Source of the DNA: JACMLC01 sp963720235
Lineage (GTDB): Bacteria > Acidobacteriota > Blastocatellia > Pyrinomonadales > Pyrinomonadaceae
Length of the DNA stretch: 64,000 bases
Assembly: GCA_963720235.1 (NCBI GenBank)
Contig: OY970389.1
Location: 1,550,001-1,614,000, forward strand
Direction: 5' to 3'
Position 1 is the stretch's first letter. The number at the start of each line of letters is the position of its first letter. The translations under genes and the position numbers were made by a program. Below are positions 54,690-63,462 of the stretch, one piece after another. Under the pieces are notes generated by a model. It ran no database searches, was not told where the DNA came from, and was given only the letters and a program-made list of their open reading frames with translations.

Positions 54690-54738
54690 CCAATTCGTGT
54701 GACATCTTTGTCGAATCCTGAGAAGAGGACTAGAGAGT

Positions 54739-57628
54739 ATGAAAACCGCAAGAGTTGTTAAGCAGAAACATCAGCAGCACGCAAACGATGCGCGACGTAA
54801 TGAGCGCGGGTCTGCGACTGTGCTGGCCCTGTTGATTATGGGACTGCTGACCATCTTTGTTTCGCTGGCGCTTTCGAGAACGACGACCGAAGCCTTGATT
54901 ATGGGCAACGATGCCGCCGAATCACGCAGTTTCTATGCGGCGCAGGCCAGCATCGAAACCATGTCACGCAACTTCAATAAGATTTACGATACGCGCCTCT
55001 CGCCCATCTCTTCTGACATCACGAATGTCCAGAACAAAAAACCGGGCGGCTTTACGGGCTTCACTTTCACACAGACACTGGTGCGCACAGGCATTGACGA
55101 GCCGGTCGTGCTCGCGGGCGGCCCGTATGAAGGACTGACAGCGATTCGTGACCCCTGGACGGTGCAGACTGTTGCGACAGGGCCGACGGGCGTGCAGGTG
55201 GAAATGAAGCGCACGTTCTTCAGCAATCGTATCCCGATTTTTCAGTTCGGTCTTTTCTACGAAGACGACATGGAGCTTTCGCCCGGCGCGGCTTTTTCGT
55301 TTGGCGGGCGCGTTCATACCAACGGCAACTTCTTCATACGCGGCGGCGGAACCGTGAGCTTTAACTCGCGCGTCACGTCATCGAAAGAGATAGTGGTTGA
55401 CGTAGCGCGCAATGGCCGCGCCAACGTCACGACGGCGAGCCTTGCTCCCGCAGGCTTTGGCGAGAACATTTACATTAAGAATGCGACGGGAACTTTTCAG
55501 CAATTAAGAATTGGCGGCGGCAGCGTTATCGGCGGGCCGGATGTCGCAGGCACGGATGACGATATGCCGAACGGCAGCTATAACTCGAACTGGTCTTGCA
55601 AGGCCACGACGCCTGAGAGATATGCTTGCAGACCGAGCACGGACATCTTCGACGGCAACCTGATAGCCAATGTGAAGCGGCTTGAGTTGCCGCTCAAGCT
55701 CGGCGGAGCCAAAGAGATTGACCTCATCAAACGCGGCGTTGCGACAGATAACGACGTTCTCAAAATCTCGCGTTATTACAACAAGCCCGGCATCCGCGTC
55801 ACTTTGGCAGATAGCCAGTCGCGTCTGCCCGGCGGCGCGGGCGGCATACAGCTTGATGGCGATTATAATAGCCTCGGCATTAAGGACGGCCTGGGCGCGA
55901 AACTCGGCTACAAGTCAAAGCCGATGATTGGACTCGGTCTCAACTATAAAACCACGAGGCTCAATGCTTATCGTCTGTTCTCTAAGAACAGCCCGTATTT
56001 TGCCAGCGACCCGATTGCGCTCAACGATGACGGCTCAGATCGTCAAATCTGGATTAAAGTAGAGAATGTTAAAGTTGACGCGACGACGCTGGCCGTGACG
56101 ACCACAGACATCACGGAAGACATCCTGAGTCTCGGTTTTACGGAAAGACCTCCGCAGGATAGCGTCTTGACGATTACCGATAGCAACTACGATTGCACGC
56201 TTACTCCTTCGACCTGCGCAGACACGCGCGCGATTCTCAAGCTGCAACGCTGGCACATTCCCGGCCCGCCGCTCAAGCGCACCGCTTATGCCGATAGCAC
56301 TAGAATCACGACCATTAGCAGCAAGCCTGTCTATGAATATGCAGGCACGGCTCCAGACGGATATAGCGTCGTGTCAAAAGACTGCTACTACGTCAATGGT
56401 AACGAAAGGGATAATCTCCGCGTGAACGCTACCTTCAACGGCGACACAACCGAGAAGGTTCTTCCTATTCCTATCAAGATGTTTGATGCACGCGAAGGCA
56501 TTGCACAGGAAACGGATGTCACACTGGCTGACCTGTCTATTGATAACATCTCATCTAATGGTGTGATGAGCGTGATTGATATTGATGTGGCAAACCTGCG
56601 CAGATTTTTGCGCGGAGATTTTGACCTGCAATTTCCGAACGGCCTGCTCAGCACGCAGATAGACCGCGACCGTGGCTGGATTGTCTATGTTTCTGACCGT
56701 CGCGGCGACCGCGACAACGACGGCGAATATGATATGGAAGATGTCTATGGCCCGAACGATGGAGTCCTGCAAGGCCCTTCCAATCTCAATCTCAATCACC
56801 CGGAAGATGTCAACGGCAACAAAGTGCTCGACGTGGATTACGACGAAGGCGCAAGATATTCCGACACCGTCCTGGCAGATTTTGCGGCCCTCTTCGACCA
56901 CAAGTATTACCGCCGCGCCGTGCGCCTTATCAATGGCACACAGCTTCCCGGCGATAGAAATAACGGCTTCACGCTCGCCTCTGAGAATGGCGTCTATATC
57001 TTTGGCAACTATAACGCGACAGGAGTCGCCTCTGTCGGAACGCCGACGCCCGCGAGCGATTATGAACCCGGCGCAGTCACAGCCGCAGGCGCGCCATGGA
57101 TTGCAAATAACACGCAAGTCCCTTCGTCTGTTGTCGCAGATGCCGTGACGATTCTGTCGAACAGATGGGACGGCGATGCAGGCTGGTCTGACGGCGCGAG
57201 CTTCGGCTGTCCTGTCTATACGCGCACGGTCGGTGTGACTCCACTTTATGTCGGTCGTCCGGCACGGGAAACGACAATCCGCACGGCTATCATGATGGGC
57301 GACACTATCAGACTCGATTATGGAAGACCCGCATCAGGGCGGCGCTTATTCAGAAAGACTCAACGGCAGCGTCAATAACTTCAAGCGTTTTCTGGAAGAC
57401 TGGCGCGCGACATCCAGCCCGAATCTCAATTACTCCGGCTCGTTGATTAATCTCTTCAACAGCCGCAACTTCAACGGGCCATTCAAGTATGGCGAAACCC
57501 GCGTCTACAACGCGCCCAACCGCAACTGGGTCTTTGACGATTCGTTCCTCGACGCCACGCGCCTCCCGCCCGGAACTCCATTCTTCCAGTACATACAGGT
57601 GACTGGATTCCAGAGAATTAACAATTAA
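54739..57628 (+). CDS. Large PilX/DUF4900-like minor pilin, split by a +1 frameshift
   Basis: The N-terminus RGSATVLALLIMGLLTIFVS followed by SRSFYAAQASIETMSRNFNK is a PilX_N domain. A very long body follows, including FGGRVHTNGNFFIRGGGTVS, GLGAKLGYKSKPMIGLGLNY and DRGWIVYVSDRRGDRDNDGE. The first frame ends at 57378, but the real C-terminus (GGAYSERLNGSVNNFKRFLE, RNWVFDDSFLDATRLPPGTP) lies one base ahead, to 57628; the shift fits CCC at 57328-57330. The restored length is about 960 residues, far longer than proteobacterial PilX. Confidence 0.82.
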
Positions 57629-57650
57629 TTCTTGCAGCAACAAAAGGCCG

Positions 57651-57682
57651 AAAGGAGGAAGGGAAACCTTCCTCCTTTTTTT
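57651..57682 (+). terminator. Rho-independent terminator
   Basis: AAAGGAGGAAGG / CCTTCCTCCTTT around a GAAA loop, followed by T's; ends the minor-pilin unit. Confidence 0.92.
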
Positions 57683-58439
57683 ACGGCAGCTTCACATGCG
57701 GCATGCCGCGCAGGATGATGCGCTGGCGGCGCGCGACGCGGCGCGGATTTTTCTGCGGATTAAAGACCGTGTTCGGATTGGGAATGATGGCCGAGAGAAA
57801 AGCCGCCTCTCGCTGTGTCAATTCGGAAGCAGGCTTTTTGAAATAGTATTGTGCGGCGGCCTCTGCGCCGTAGATGCCGTCGCCCCATTCTATGACATTG
57901 AGATAGATTTCGAGGATGCGTCGCTTTGAGAGATTGCGTTCGAGAAAATATGTGATGGCCGCCTCGCGTCCCTTGCGCATAAAAGATTTTTCGGAAGAGA
58001 GGAAAAGATTTTTGGCGAGTTGTTGAGAGACGGTTGATGCGCCGCGCTTAAAGCTAGGCATCGCGGGAATCCAACTCGATTGGTCGTCGCCCTCTTCTTT
58101 AGCTTCCTTTGCAGCCTCGCGCTGAGCCTCGTCCCACGCGCGTTGAATGGCTTCATAATCAAAGCCGTTGTGCGTGGTAAAGTTTGAATCTTCGCCAGCC
58201 AGCACTGCGCGTTGCAGGTTGGCGGAAATCTTCTCAAGCGGAACCCATGTCTGTATGCGCTTCGACTGCTCGCCGCGCGCACGCGCCTCACGAATCCGCG
58301 TCTCAATCATCGAGGTCGTCTCAGGATTCTGGTCACGCAACTTCGACGTGTTCGGAAAAGTGATGAACTCGAAGATAATCCAGCCGAGGAAGAGCCCGAC
58401 GAGTGTTAAGAACGTGTACTTGAAAATGCGGCGTATCAT
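57681..58439 (-). CDS. mtgA: Monofunctional peptidoglycan glycosyltransferase (GT51)
   Basis: 252 residues: an N-terminal membrane helix (YTFLTLVGLFLGWIIFEF) and a GT51 domain with the catalytic Glu in AVLAGEDSNFTTHNGFD, RGASTVSQQLAKNLFLS, and KRRILEIYLNVIEWGDGIYG with AAAQYYFKKPASELTQREAA. It lacks a transpeptidase domain. It polymerises lipid II into glycan strands in the periplasm. Confidence 0.94.
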   Translation of the reverse strand: MIRRIFKYTFLTLVGLFLGWIIFEFITFPNTSKLRDQNPETTSMIETRIREARARGEQSKRIQTWVPLEKISANLQRAVLAGEDSNFTTHNGFDYEAIQRAWDEAQREAAKEAKEEGDDQSSWIPAMPSFKRGASTVSQQLAKNLFLSSEKSFMRKGREAAITYFLERNLSKRRILEIYLNVIEWGDGIYGAEAAAQYYFKKPASELTQREAAFLSAIIPNPNTVFNPQKNPRRVARRQRIILRGMPHVKLP

Positions 58440-58463
58440 CTATCGTTAAAAAGATACAGGAAT

Positions 58464-58574
58464 CTCCCGCAAAGGCGCAAAGACGACGCGAAGAAAGTTA
58501 AGAGACATACTGTCTTTCAATCTCTGCTCTTCTTTGCGTGCTTTCCTTTGCGTCTTTGCGCCTTTGCGCGAAAC
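58464..58574. repeat. CGCAAAG-family repeat, copy 5
   Basis: TCCCGCAAAGGCGCAAAGAC on the left; CTTTGCGTCTTTGCGCC and TTTGCGCGAAA on the right, with a roughly 50-nt asymmetric insertion containing further CTTTGCG units. It lies between mtgA and the HDAC remnant. Confidence 0.8.
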
Positions 58575-58580
58575 CTGCTT

Positions 58581-58948
58581 TTATCTTTGAACAGCCACAC
58601 TCTCAAAAACATTCCGCGCCGCGCGAATCGTATTGCAATGAATCTCAACAGTGTCCTGTATATTCTCAGCATACCCGCCTGACATAACCGTCACGACAGG
58701 CACACCGCGCGCACGACATTCTTCAAGCACAAGAGCATCGCGCTCATACAGGCCCGCGATGGAAAGCGAGAGCCGTCCGAGCTTGTCTCCCGCAAACGGG
58801 TCTGCTCCGCCAAGATAAAAGATTATATCCGGCCTGTGTGCAAAGATTTGGGGAAGATGCTTCGCAAGCGTCTCAAGATATTCCGCATCCTTCATCCCGT
58901 CAGGCAACTCTACATCAAGCATCGAACGCGCATGAAAGCTAAGTTTAG
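58581..58948 (-). pseudogene. 3' fragment of a histone-deacetylase/AcuC-family gene
   Basis: About 120 residues at the C-terminal end of the family are visible: SFHARSMLDVELPDGMKDAE, YLETLAKHLPQIFAHRPDII, YLGGADPFAGDKLGRLSLSI and VPVVTVMSGGYAENI. The catalytic His and the first metal-binding region, which lie in the N-terminal 180 residues, are missing, and the homologous stretch starts exactly at an inverted repeat (58949-59010). A start at ATG 58922 would give 113 residues. Likely non-functional. Confidence 0.75.
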
Positions 58949-59010
58949 AGAGTCTGGAGTCTGGAGACTAGAGTCAAAAATAAAGCCACAGACTCCAGAC
59001 TCCAGACTCT
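58949..59010. repeat. GAGTCTGGAGTCTGG inverted repeat
   Basis: An 18-bp perfect stem: AGAGTCTGGAGTCTGGAG (58949-58966) and its complement (58993-59010). It separates the HDAC remnant from the ABC permease gene. Confidence 0.85.
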
Positions 59011-59019
59011 TGACTTGAA

Positions 59020-59841
59020 TCAGTATTGAATCAGGCTGCCTTCGCGTTTGGCGCGGCGCACCGCGCGGCCAAAGACCCAGAGCGAGAAGGGAAGCAGGAC
59101 TACGAGAAAAATGCAGAGCGTCGTGAGCGGCTCGCGCACTTCATTAAAACCCTGACCTAGAATCAGAACACGACGAATGCCGTCGAGGCCGTATGTCGGT
59201 GGCAGCAGCCGCGAGACTTTGCCGAAGCCGCTATCGAGCAGTTGCGTCGGAAAGAAGACACCGGAAAAGAGCGCAGAGCCCGCGCCGAGCAGCATCCCGA
59301 ACGGGTCGCCGCGCTTAAAGACCATCGCAAAGCTCGCCGAAAGAATGCCCAGACACGCCAGCACGAGCGTCGTCAAAATCAGAAAGAGCAGGGCCAGCAA
59401 AAAGTTTCCGCGATACTCGACATCGAAAAAAATAGAACCGAAAAAGAGATAGAGAAAACTATAAAACGTCGCCTGCACATAATCCCATGCGGAGCTTGAG
59501 ATAATCACTGTCGGCACACTGATGGGCGTCAGCAACACGCTTTCGAGAGTCCCTTGCATCTGTTCCTGACGAATGGCTGTCGCAAGACTGGAAAATCCCG
59601 TCATGAAATAGTTGAGCATCGCCAATCCCGTCAGCCATGCGGCCAGAGGATTCTGCCACTGCTCAAACCGCGTGTCATGAAAGCCCTCGAAGATGCGTGA
59701 GATGAAGTAGAGCGTTGTGACGACAATCAGGATTGACAGCACGCGCATAAAAAATTCCATGCGATAACTGACGGCCAACTGAAAGTCGCGCACCACGAAT
59801 GCGCGCATACGCCGGAGCAGGAGCAGAAAGGCTTTTATCAT
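59020..59841 (-). CDS. ABC-2-type transporter permease
   Basis: 273 residues with six hydrophobic segments of the ABC-2 type (SILIVVTTLYFISRIFEGFH, LAMLNYFMTGFSSLATAIRQ, MLLGAGSALFSGVFFPTQLL). The cytoplasmic QEQMQGTLESVLLTPISVPT is the characteristic coupling loop. It pairs with the upstream ATPase (4-bp overlap), forming an exporter; the substrate is unknown. Confidence 0.85.
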   Translation of the reverse strand: MIKAFLLLLRRMRAFVVRDFQLAVSYRMEFFMRVLSILIVVTTLYFISRIFEGFHDTRFEQWQNPLAAWLTGLAMLNYFMTGFSSLATAIRQEQMQGTLESVLLTPISVPTVIISSSAWDYVQATFYSFLYLFFGSIFFDVEYRGNFLLALLFLILTTLVLACLGILSASFAMVFKRGDPFGMLLGAGSALFSGVFFPTQLLDSGFGKVSRLLPPTYGLDGIRRVLILGQGFNEVREPLTTLCIFLVVLLPFSLWVFGRAVRRAKREGSLIQY

Positions 59842-60854
59842 TTCTCGTCCCCTGCCTTCTCAGTCTCATAGCTTTCAAGCACATCGAGCAGCGTCGCGCG
59901 GTCCGTCTCAACAGAGAGAACTATTGCATCGTTGTCATGCAAAATCCTGAGAGCGCGGTCAAGTCTGTCATCGCCGCTCTCGCGCGTGAATGAAATGACA
60001 AGAGCCTCTGAATGTTCCGCGACTTCAAACTCGCTGAACTGTGAAGAGAAAAGTTTTGTCGCCTGTCCTTTCATCAGCCCGCGCACATTGAGTCGCACGC
60101 GCTCGGTCTGCTTGTGCCGCGCGCGCAGATTTTGCGGCGTGTCTAGGGCGCGAATCTGACCTTTGCTGATAATCGCCACGCGCTCGCATAGCTCTTCGAC
60201 TTCGGCCAGATTGTGCGAGGTCAGCAGAACTGAGACTGGCGGATTGCCTCCTGCGAGTGAGCTGATTAACGCGCGCATGCTTGACGCGGCCAAAGGGTCG
60301 AGCGAGCGCGTAGGCTCATCCAACAAAAGCACAGGCGGCTTTGCCAGCATCGCGCGGGCCAGAGCCAGCCGCTGCTTGTTGCCTGTCGAAAGCTCTCCGA
60401 AACGCCGCGTCGCCAGGTCAATCAACTCAAGCCGATTTAAAGTTTCGATGATGCGTCGTCGCGCTTCATCGTCGCTCAGACCGTAGAGCCGCGCAAAGAA
60501 CATCAGGTTCTGTTCCGCAGTCAGTCGCCAGTAAAAGCTGCGCTCTTCGGCGGTCGAAAGTCCGACCTGTGCGCGCACCCTTTCATCATCCGAAACGCTA
60601 TCAAAGCCTCTCACGGTGACGCTGCCGCTTGTCGGCTGCACAAGCGTGGCGACGATTTTGGTGAGCGTGGTTTTGCCCGCGCCGTTGCGCCCTATGAGCC
60701 CGAAAATTTCTCCTTCATGGACATCAAAGGAGACATCGCGCAGGGCTTCGACAGCAGGCTTGATTGGACGACGCAGCAGTTGCTTGAGGCGCGTCAAGGG
60801 CGTCGGATAGGTTTTTGAAAGATGATTGAGAGAGACTGCGACGGCACGATTCAT
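59838..60854 (-). CDS. ABC transporter ATP-binding protein
   Basis: 338 residues from ATG 60854. Walker A GLIGRNGAGKTTLTKI, signature LSTGNKQRLALARAM, Walker B PVLLLDEPT, H-loop LLTSHN. The C-terminal 90 residues form an extra regulatory domain. A frame open to 60923 adds residues (MKAFFASSLRLCGRF) that are just translation of the CGCAAAG repeat, so they are not included. Translationally coupled to the permease. Confidence 0.9.
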   Translation of the reverse strand: MNRAVAVSLNHLSKTYPTPLTRLKQLLRRPIKPAVEALRDVSFDVHEGEIFGLIGRNGAGKTTLTKIVATLVQPTSGSVTVRGFDSVSDDERVRAQVGLSTAEERSFYWRLTAEQNLMFFARLYGLSDDEARRRIIETLNRLELIDLATRRFGELSTGNKQRLALARAMLAKPPVLLLDEPTRSLDPLAASSMRALISSLAGGNPPVSVLLTSHNLAEVEELCERVAIISKGQIRALDTPQNLRARHKQTERVRLNVRGLMKGQATKLFSSQFSEFEVAEHSEALVISFTRESGDDRLDRALRILHDNDAIVLSVETDRATLLDVLESYETEKAGDEK

Positions 60855-60880
60855 CAGTTTGAGAATATAGTAAATAAAGA

Positions 60881-60983
60881 ATCTCCCGCAAAGGCGCAAA
60901 GAAGACGCGAAGAAAGCTTTCAATACAAAGAGCCATTCAACTCCTTGCGAGCTTTCTTTGCGCCTTTGCGCCTTTGCGGGAAA
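60881..60983. repeat. CGCAAAG-family repeat, copy 6
   Basis: TCTCCCGCAAAGGCGCAAAG and CTTTGCGCCTTTGCGCC-TTTGCGGGAAA arms, separated by a roughly 50-nt spacer with a further CGCGAAGAAAGCTTTC / GAGCTTTCTTTG pairing. Confidence 0.82.
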
Positions 60984-61007
60984 CTTTTCTTTCCGCTTAA
61001 TTACAGA

Positions 61008-61286
61008 TTAATGGTCATGCCCGCTCGAACGGCGAACTCTGCGGCGTACGGCTTTGCGGCGCACGTGTCTGCGCACATGCCTGCGCACATGCCTGCGCTG
61101 CCAGCCGCGACGGCGACGCACTTGTCTGCGGCGACTGCGAATCCGACCGACGCCGCTCGATTGGTTGTATTCAAGCGCAGAACCGTTAAGCGAAGTCGGC
61201 TCGCTCGTCGCGCGTGCTTCGCTGAAGAGAGGCATGCTCAGGAAAAATGTAGCAAGCACAAATCCAATCAGTGTTTTCTTTATCAT
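61008..61286 (-). CDS. Small exported arginine-rich repeat protein
   Basis: 92 residues with an SD (AAGGAG) 9 bp before the ATG. A signal peptide (MIKKTLIGFVLATFFLSMPL ... SEA) is followed by a short neutral stretch (ALEYNQSSG) and a C-terminal half of Arg/His/Val units: RSRRRQVRRRRGWQRR then HVRR three times. The very basic mature end may bind polyanions such as DNA, LPS or polysaccharide. No family recognised. Confidence 0.65.
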   Translation of the reverse strand: MIKKTLIGFVLATFFLSMPLFSEARATSEPTSLNGSALEYNQSSGVGRIRSRRRQVRRRRGWQRRHVRRHVRRHVRRKAVRRRVRRSSGHDH

Positions 61287-61309
61287 TCAGTAATCTCCTT
61301 TGGGTTCTT

Positions 61310-62134
61310 TTACCGTTTACGCTGGCGCGGGTCAAGGTATTCGCGCAACCCGTCGCCGATAAAGTTAAATGCCAGCACCGTGAGAACAATCGCGATGCCC
61401 GGAAAAATCAGTATGTGTGGCGCGGCCTGCAAGGTGTCTAGCCCGCGCGCTTCTTCAATCATCACGCCCCACGAAGGCGCGGGCGGCGGAACTCCCAAAC
61501 CCAGAAAAGAGAGCGCGGCTTCCGATAAAACTGCGCCCGCCATGCCCAGGCTCGATTGCACAATCAAAGGCTGAATAGCATTGGGCAAGATATGCACAAA
61601 GAGGATTCGCATATCGCCTGCGCCAAGTGCGCGCGCAGCCTGCACGAAATCATATTCGCGTACCTTCAAAACTTGCCCGCGAATCAAACGCGCATAGCCC
61701 ACCCACCCGATAACACAGAGCGCGAGAATCAGCTTATTCAATCCCGCGCCGAGAAATGCGACGAGCGCGATTGCCAGCAGCAGTCCGGGAAAAGCCAGAA
61801 ACACATTGAAGACATAACCGGACAGAATGCGATCAATCCACCCGCCGAAGTAGCCCGCGAGCGCGCCGAAGAAAGTGCCGACGATAGAGGACACCAGCAC
61901 CACTACAATGCCGACCCTGAGCGAAATGCGTGCTCCATGAGCAACCCTCGCAAGCACGTCTCGCCCAAGGCTATCCGTCCCGAACCAATGTCCGGCAGAC
62001 GGCGGCTGAAGACGCGCTGTTCTTTCTATATGCGGGTCTTCTACAGCCTCCTTCGTCGCAATCCAGGGCGCAAAGACGGCGACGATAACAAGGATGCCGA
62101 CAATGATGAAACCAAAGATGGTTAAGCGATTCAT
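61310..62134 (-). CDS. Peptide/nickel-type ABC transporter permease (DppC-like)
   Basis: 274 residues. An N-terminal helix (LTIFGFIIVGILVIVAVFAP), the periplasmic HWFGTDSLGRDVLARVAHGA signature of DppC/OppC permeases, and the EAA-like loop ARALGAGDMRILFVHILPNA. C-terminal AALSFLGLGVPPPAPSWG and VLTVLAFNFIGDGLREYLDP are diagnostic of the family. Imports oligopeptides, dipeptides or metal-chelates. The ATPases and binding protein are not in the window. Confidence 0.92.
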   Translation of the reverse strand: MNRLTIFGFIIVGILVIVAVFAPWIATKEAVEDPHIERTARLQPPSAGHWFGTDSLGRDVLARVAHGARISLRVGIVVVLVSSIVGTFFGALAGYFGGWIDRILSGYVFNVFLAFPGLLLAIALVAFLGAGLNKLILALCVIGWVGYARLIRGQVLKVREYDFVQAARALGAGDMRILFVHILPNAIQPLIVQSSLGMAGAVLSEAALSFLGLGVPPPAPSWGVMIEEARGLDTLQAAPHILIFPGIAIVLTVLAFNFIGDGLREYLDPRQRKR

Positions 62135-62137
62135 GTG

Positions 62138-62243
62138 AATTTTTGATTTCAGATTTTTGATTTTTGATTTGAAGACTGAAGCAAAGCATCGCTATCATTA
62201 AATGCTTTCTCAATCGCAAATCAAAAATCAAAAATCAAAAATT
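62138..62243. repeat. AT-rich inverted repeat separating dppC- and dppB-like genes
   Basis: GATTTTTGATTTTTGATTTG near 62152-62171 pairs with CAAATCAAAAATCAAAAATC near 62218-62237, with additional units outside. It occupies nearly the whole 109-bp gap between two genes that normally abut. Confidence 0.8.
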
Positions 62244-63245
62244 TCAAGAGACTCTGATTCGCGGGTCGAGCCAGCGATAGATCATGTCTGTGAGCGTGTT
62301 GGCTAAAATATATGTGACACTGATGACCAGCACGCAGCCCTGCACTAAGCGATAGTCGCGTTTGCCTATTCCGTCGTCAATCAAGAGCAGTCCGAGTCCC
62401 TGCCATCCGAAAATTTTCTCAGTGATAATCGCGCCCGCAAGCAAGACTCCGAGTTGCAAACCGAGAATCGTCACCACCGGAATCAAACCGTTTTTTAAGA
62501 CATGCTTGTAAACAACTGTTCTCTCGCTCAATCCTTTCGCTCTCGCCGTTCGCACATAGTCTTCGCCCAACTCTTCAATGACGGATGAGCGCACCATGCG
62601 CGTCAGGATGGCCGAGAGCGCGCCGCCAAGTGTGACGGCAGGCAAGACAATATCGCTCCACTCTTCGCTTCCGGTCGGAGCGAACCAGCCGAGCTTGACT
62701 GCAAAGATGTAAACCAGCATTGGGCCAATGACAAAGCTTGGCAGGCTAATGCCGATGAGCGCGACGACCGATGAGACATTATCTATCCACGTCCCGCGAT
62801 TGCTCCCGGCGATGACTCCGAGCGGAATGGCTATGCCAACCGCGATGATGAGCGAAGCGATAGCAAGTTGAATTGTCGCTGGATAACGCAGGCGTATTAA
62901 ATCTATGACAGGTTGGTCTGTACGAAACGAGCGGCCCATGTCGCCTTTTAAGAGCGCGCTCCAATAATCCGTATAGCGATTGTCCGAGCCATGCCAGACA
63001 AGATGTCTCTCGCCTGTTACGTCCTCTGGGAAAGAGAAGAAGAAGGGCGGGCGGTCAAGCCCGTGCCGTTTCTGAAACTGTTCTATCTGCTCAGGCGTCG
63101 CCTGGTCGCCGAGAATCGCCACCGCGGGGTCGCCCGGCACAAGCTCTATCAGCAAAGTCACCAGCGAGACAACCGTCCAGACCACCAGCAACAGGATACC
63201 TGCACGGCGTAGGAAGTCGAGAATTTTATATTTCAACGAACCCAA
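62244..63245 (-). CDS. Peptide/nickel-type ABC transporter permease (DppB-like)
   Basis: 333 residues with six membrane helices. LLVVWTVVSLVTLLIELVPG at the N-terminus, DMGRSFRTDQPVIDLIRLRY and the EAA loop (RTARAKGLSERTVVYKHVLK) are DppB/OppB hallmarks, as is the ending VQGCVLVISVTYILANTLTD. It starts at TTG 63245; no ATG is available near the N-terminus. It pairs with the DppC-like protein downstream. Confidence 0.9.
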   Translation of the reverse strand: MGSLKYKILDFLRRAGILLLVVWTVVSLVTLLIELVPGDPAVAILGDQATPEQIEQFQKRHGLDRPPFFFSFPEDVTGERHLVWHGSDNRYTDYWSALLKGDMGRSFRTDQPVIDLIRLRYPATIQLAIASLIIAVGIAIPLGVIAGSNRGTWIDNVSSVVALIGISLPSFVIGPMLVYIFAVKLGWFAPTGSEEWSDIVLPAVTLGGALSAILTRMVRSSVIEELGEDYVRTARAKGLSERTVVYKHVLKNGLIPVVTILGLQLGVLLAGAIITEKIFGWQGLGLLLIDDGIGKRDYRLVQGCVLVISVTYILANTLTDMIYRWLDPRIRVS

Positions 63246-63320
63246 GCCGTCGAATTCTCATTGATTGAAAAGTGGGATAGAGCGAAACGGATGATAGCAT
63301 AAGATGAGCCCGGAAAATTA

Positions 63321-63404
63321 GTAGTCCGCAGGATTCGTCGTTTTCCTGCGCGACGGCCCCGACTACCGTCTTGCAAGTTTTAAGAGACGAATCCTGCGGA
63401 CTAC
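63321..63404. repeat. 19-bp perfect inverted repeat
   Basis: GTAGTCCGCAGGATTCGTC (63321-63339) and its exact complement at 63386-63404, with a 46-nt loop rich in GC. Between ubiE and dppB-like genes; function unknown. Confidence 0.85.
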
Positions 63405-63462
63405 ATCTGTGGTCGCAGGGCCAATCCCTGCAACCGATAAAGGCTTTATAGCTTCCGACTAT

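Noticed and set aside
60855..60923. N-terminal extension of the ABC ATPase (MKAFFASSLRLCGRF...)
   Set aside because: It is a translation of the CGCAAAG intergenic repeat and precedes the natural start of the ATPase fold.
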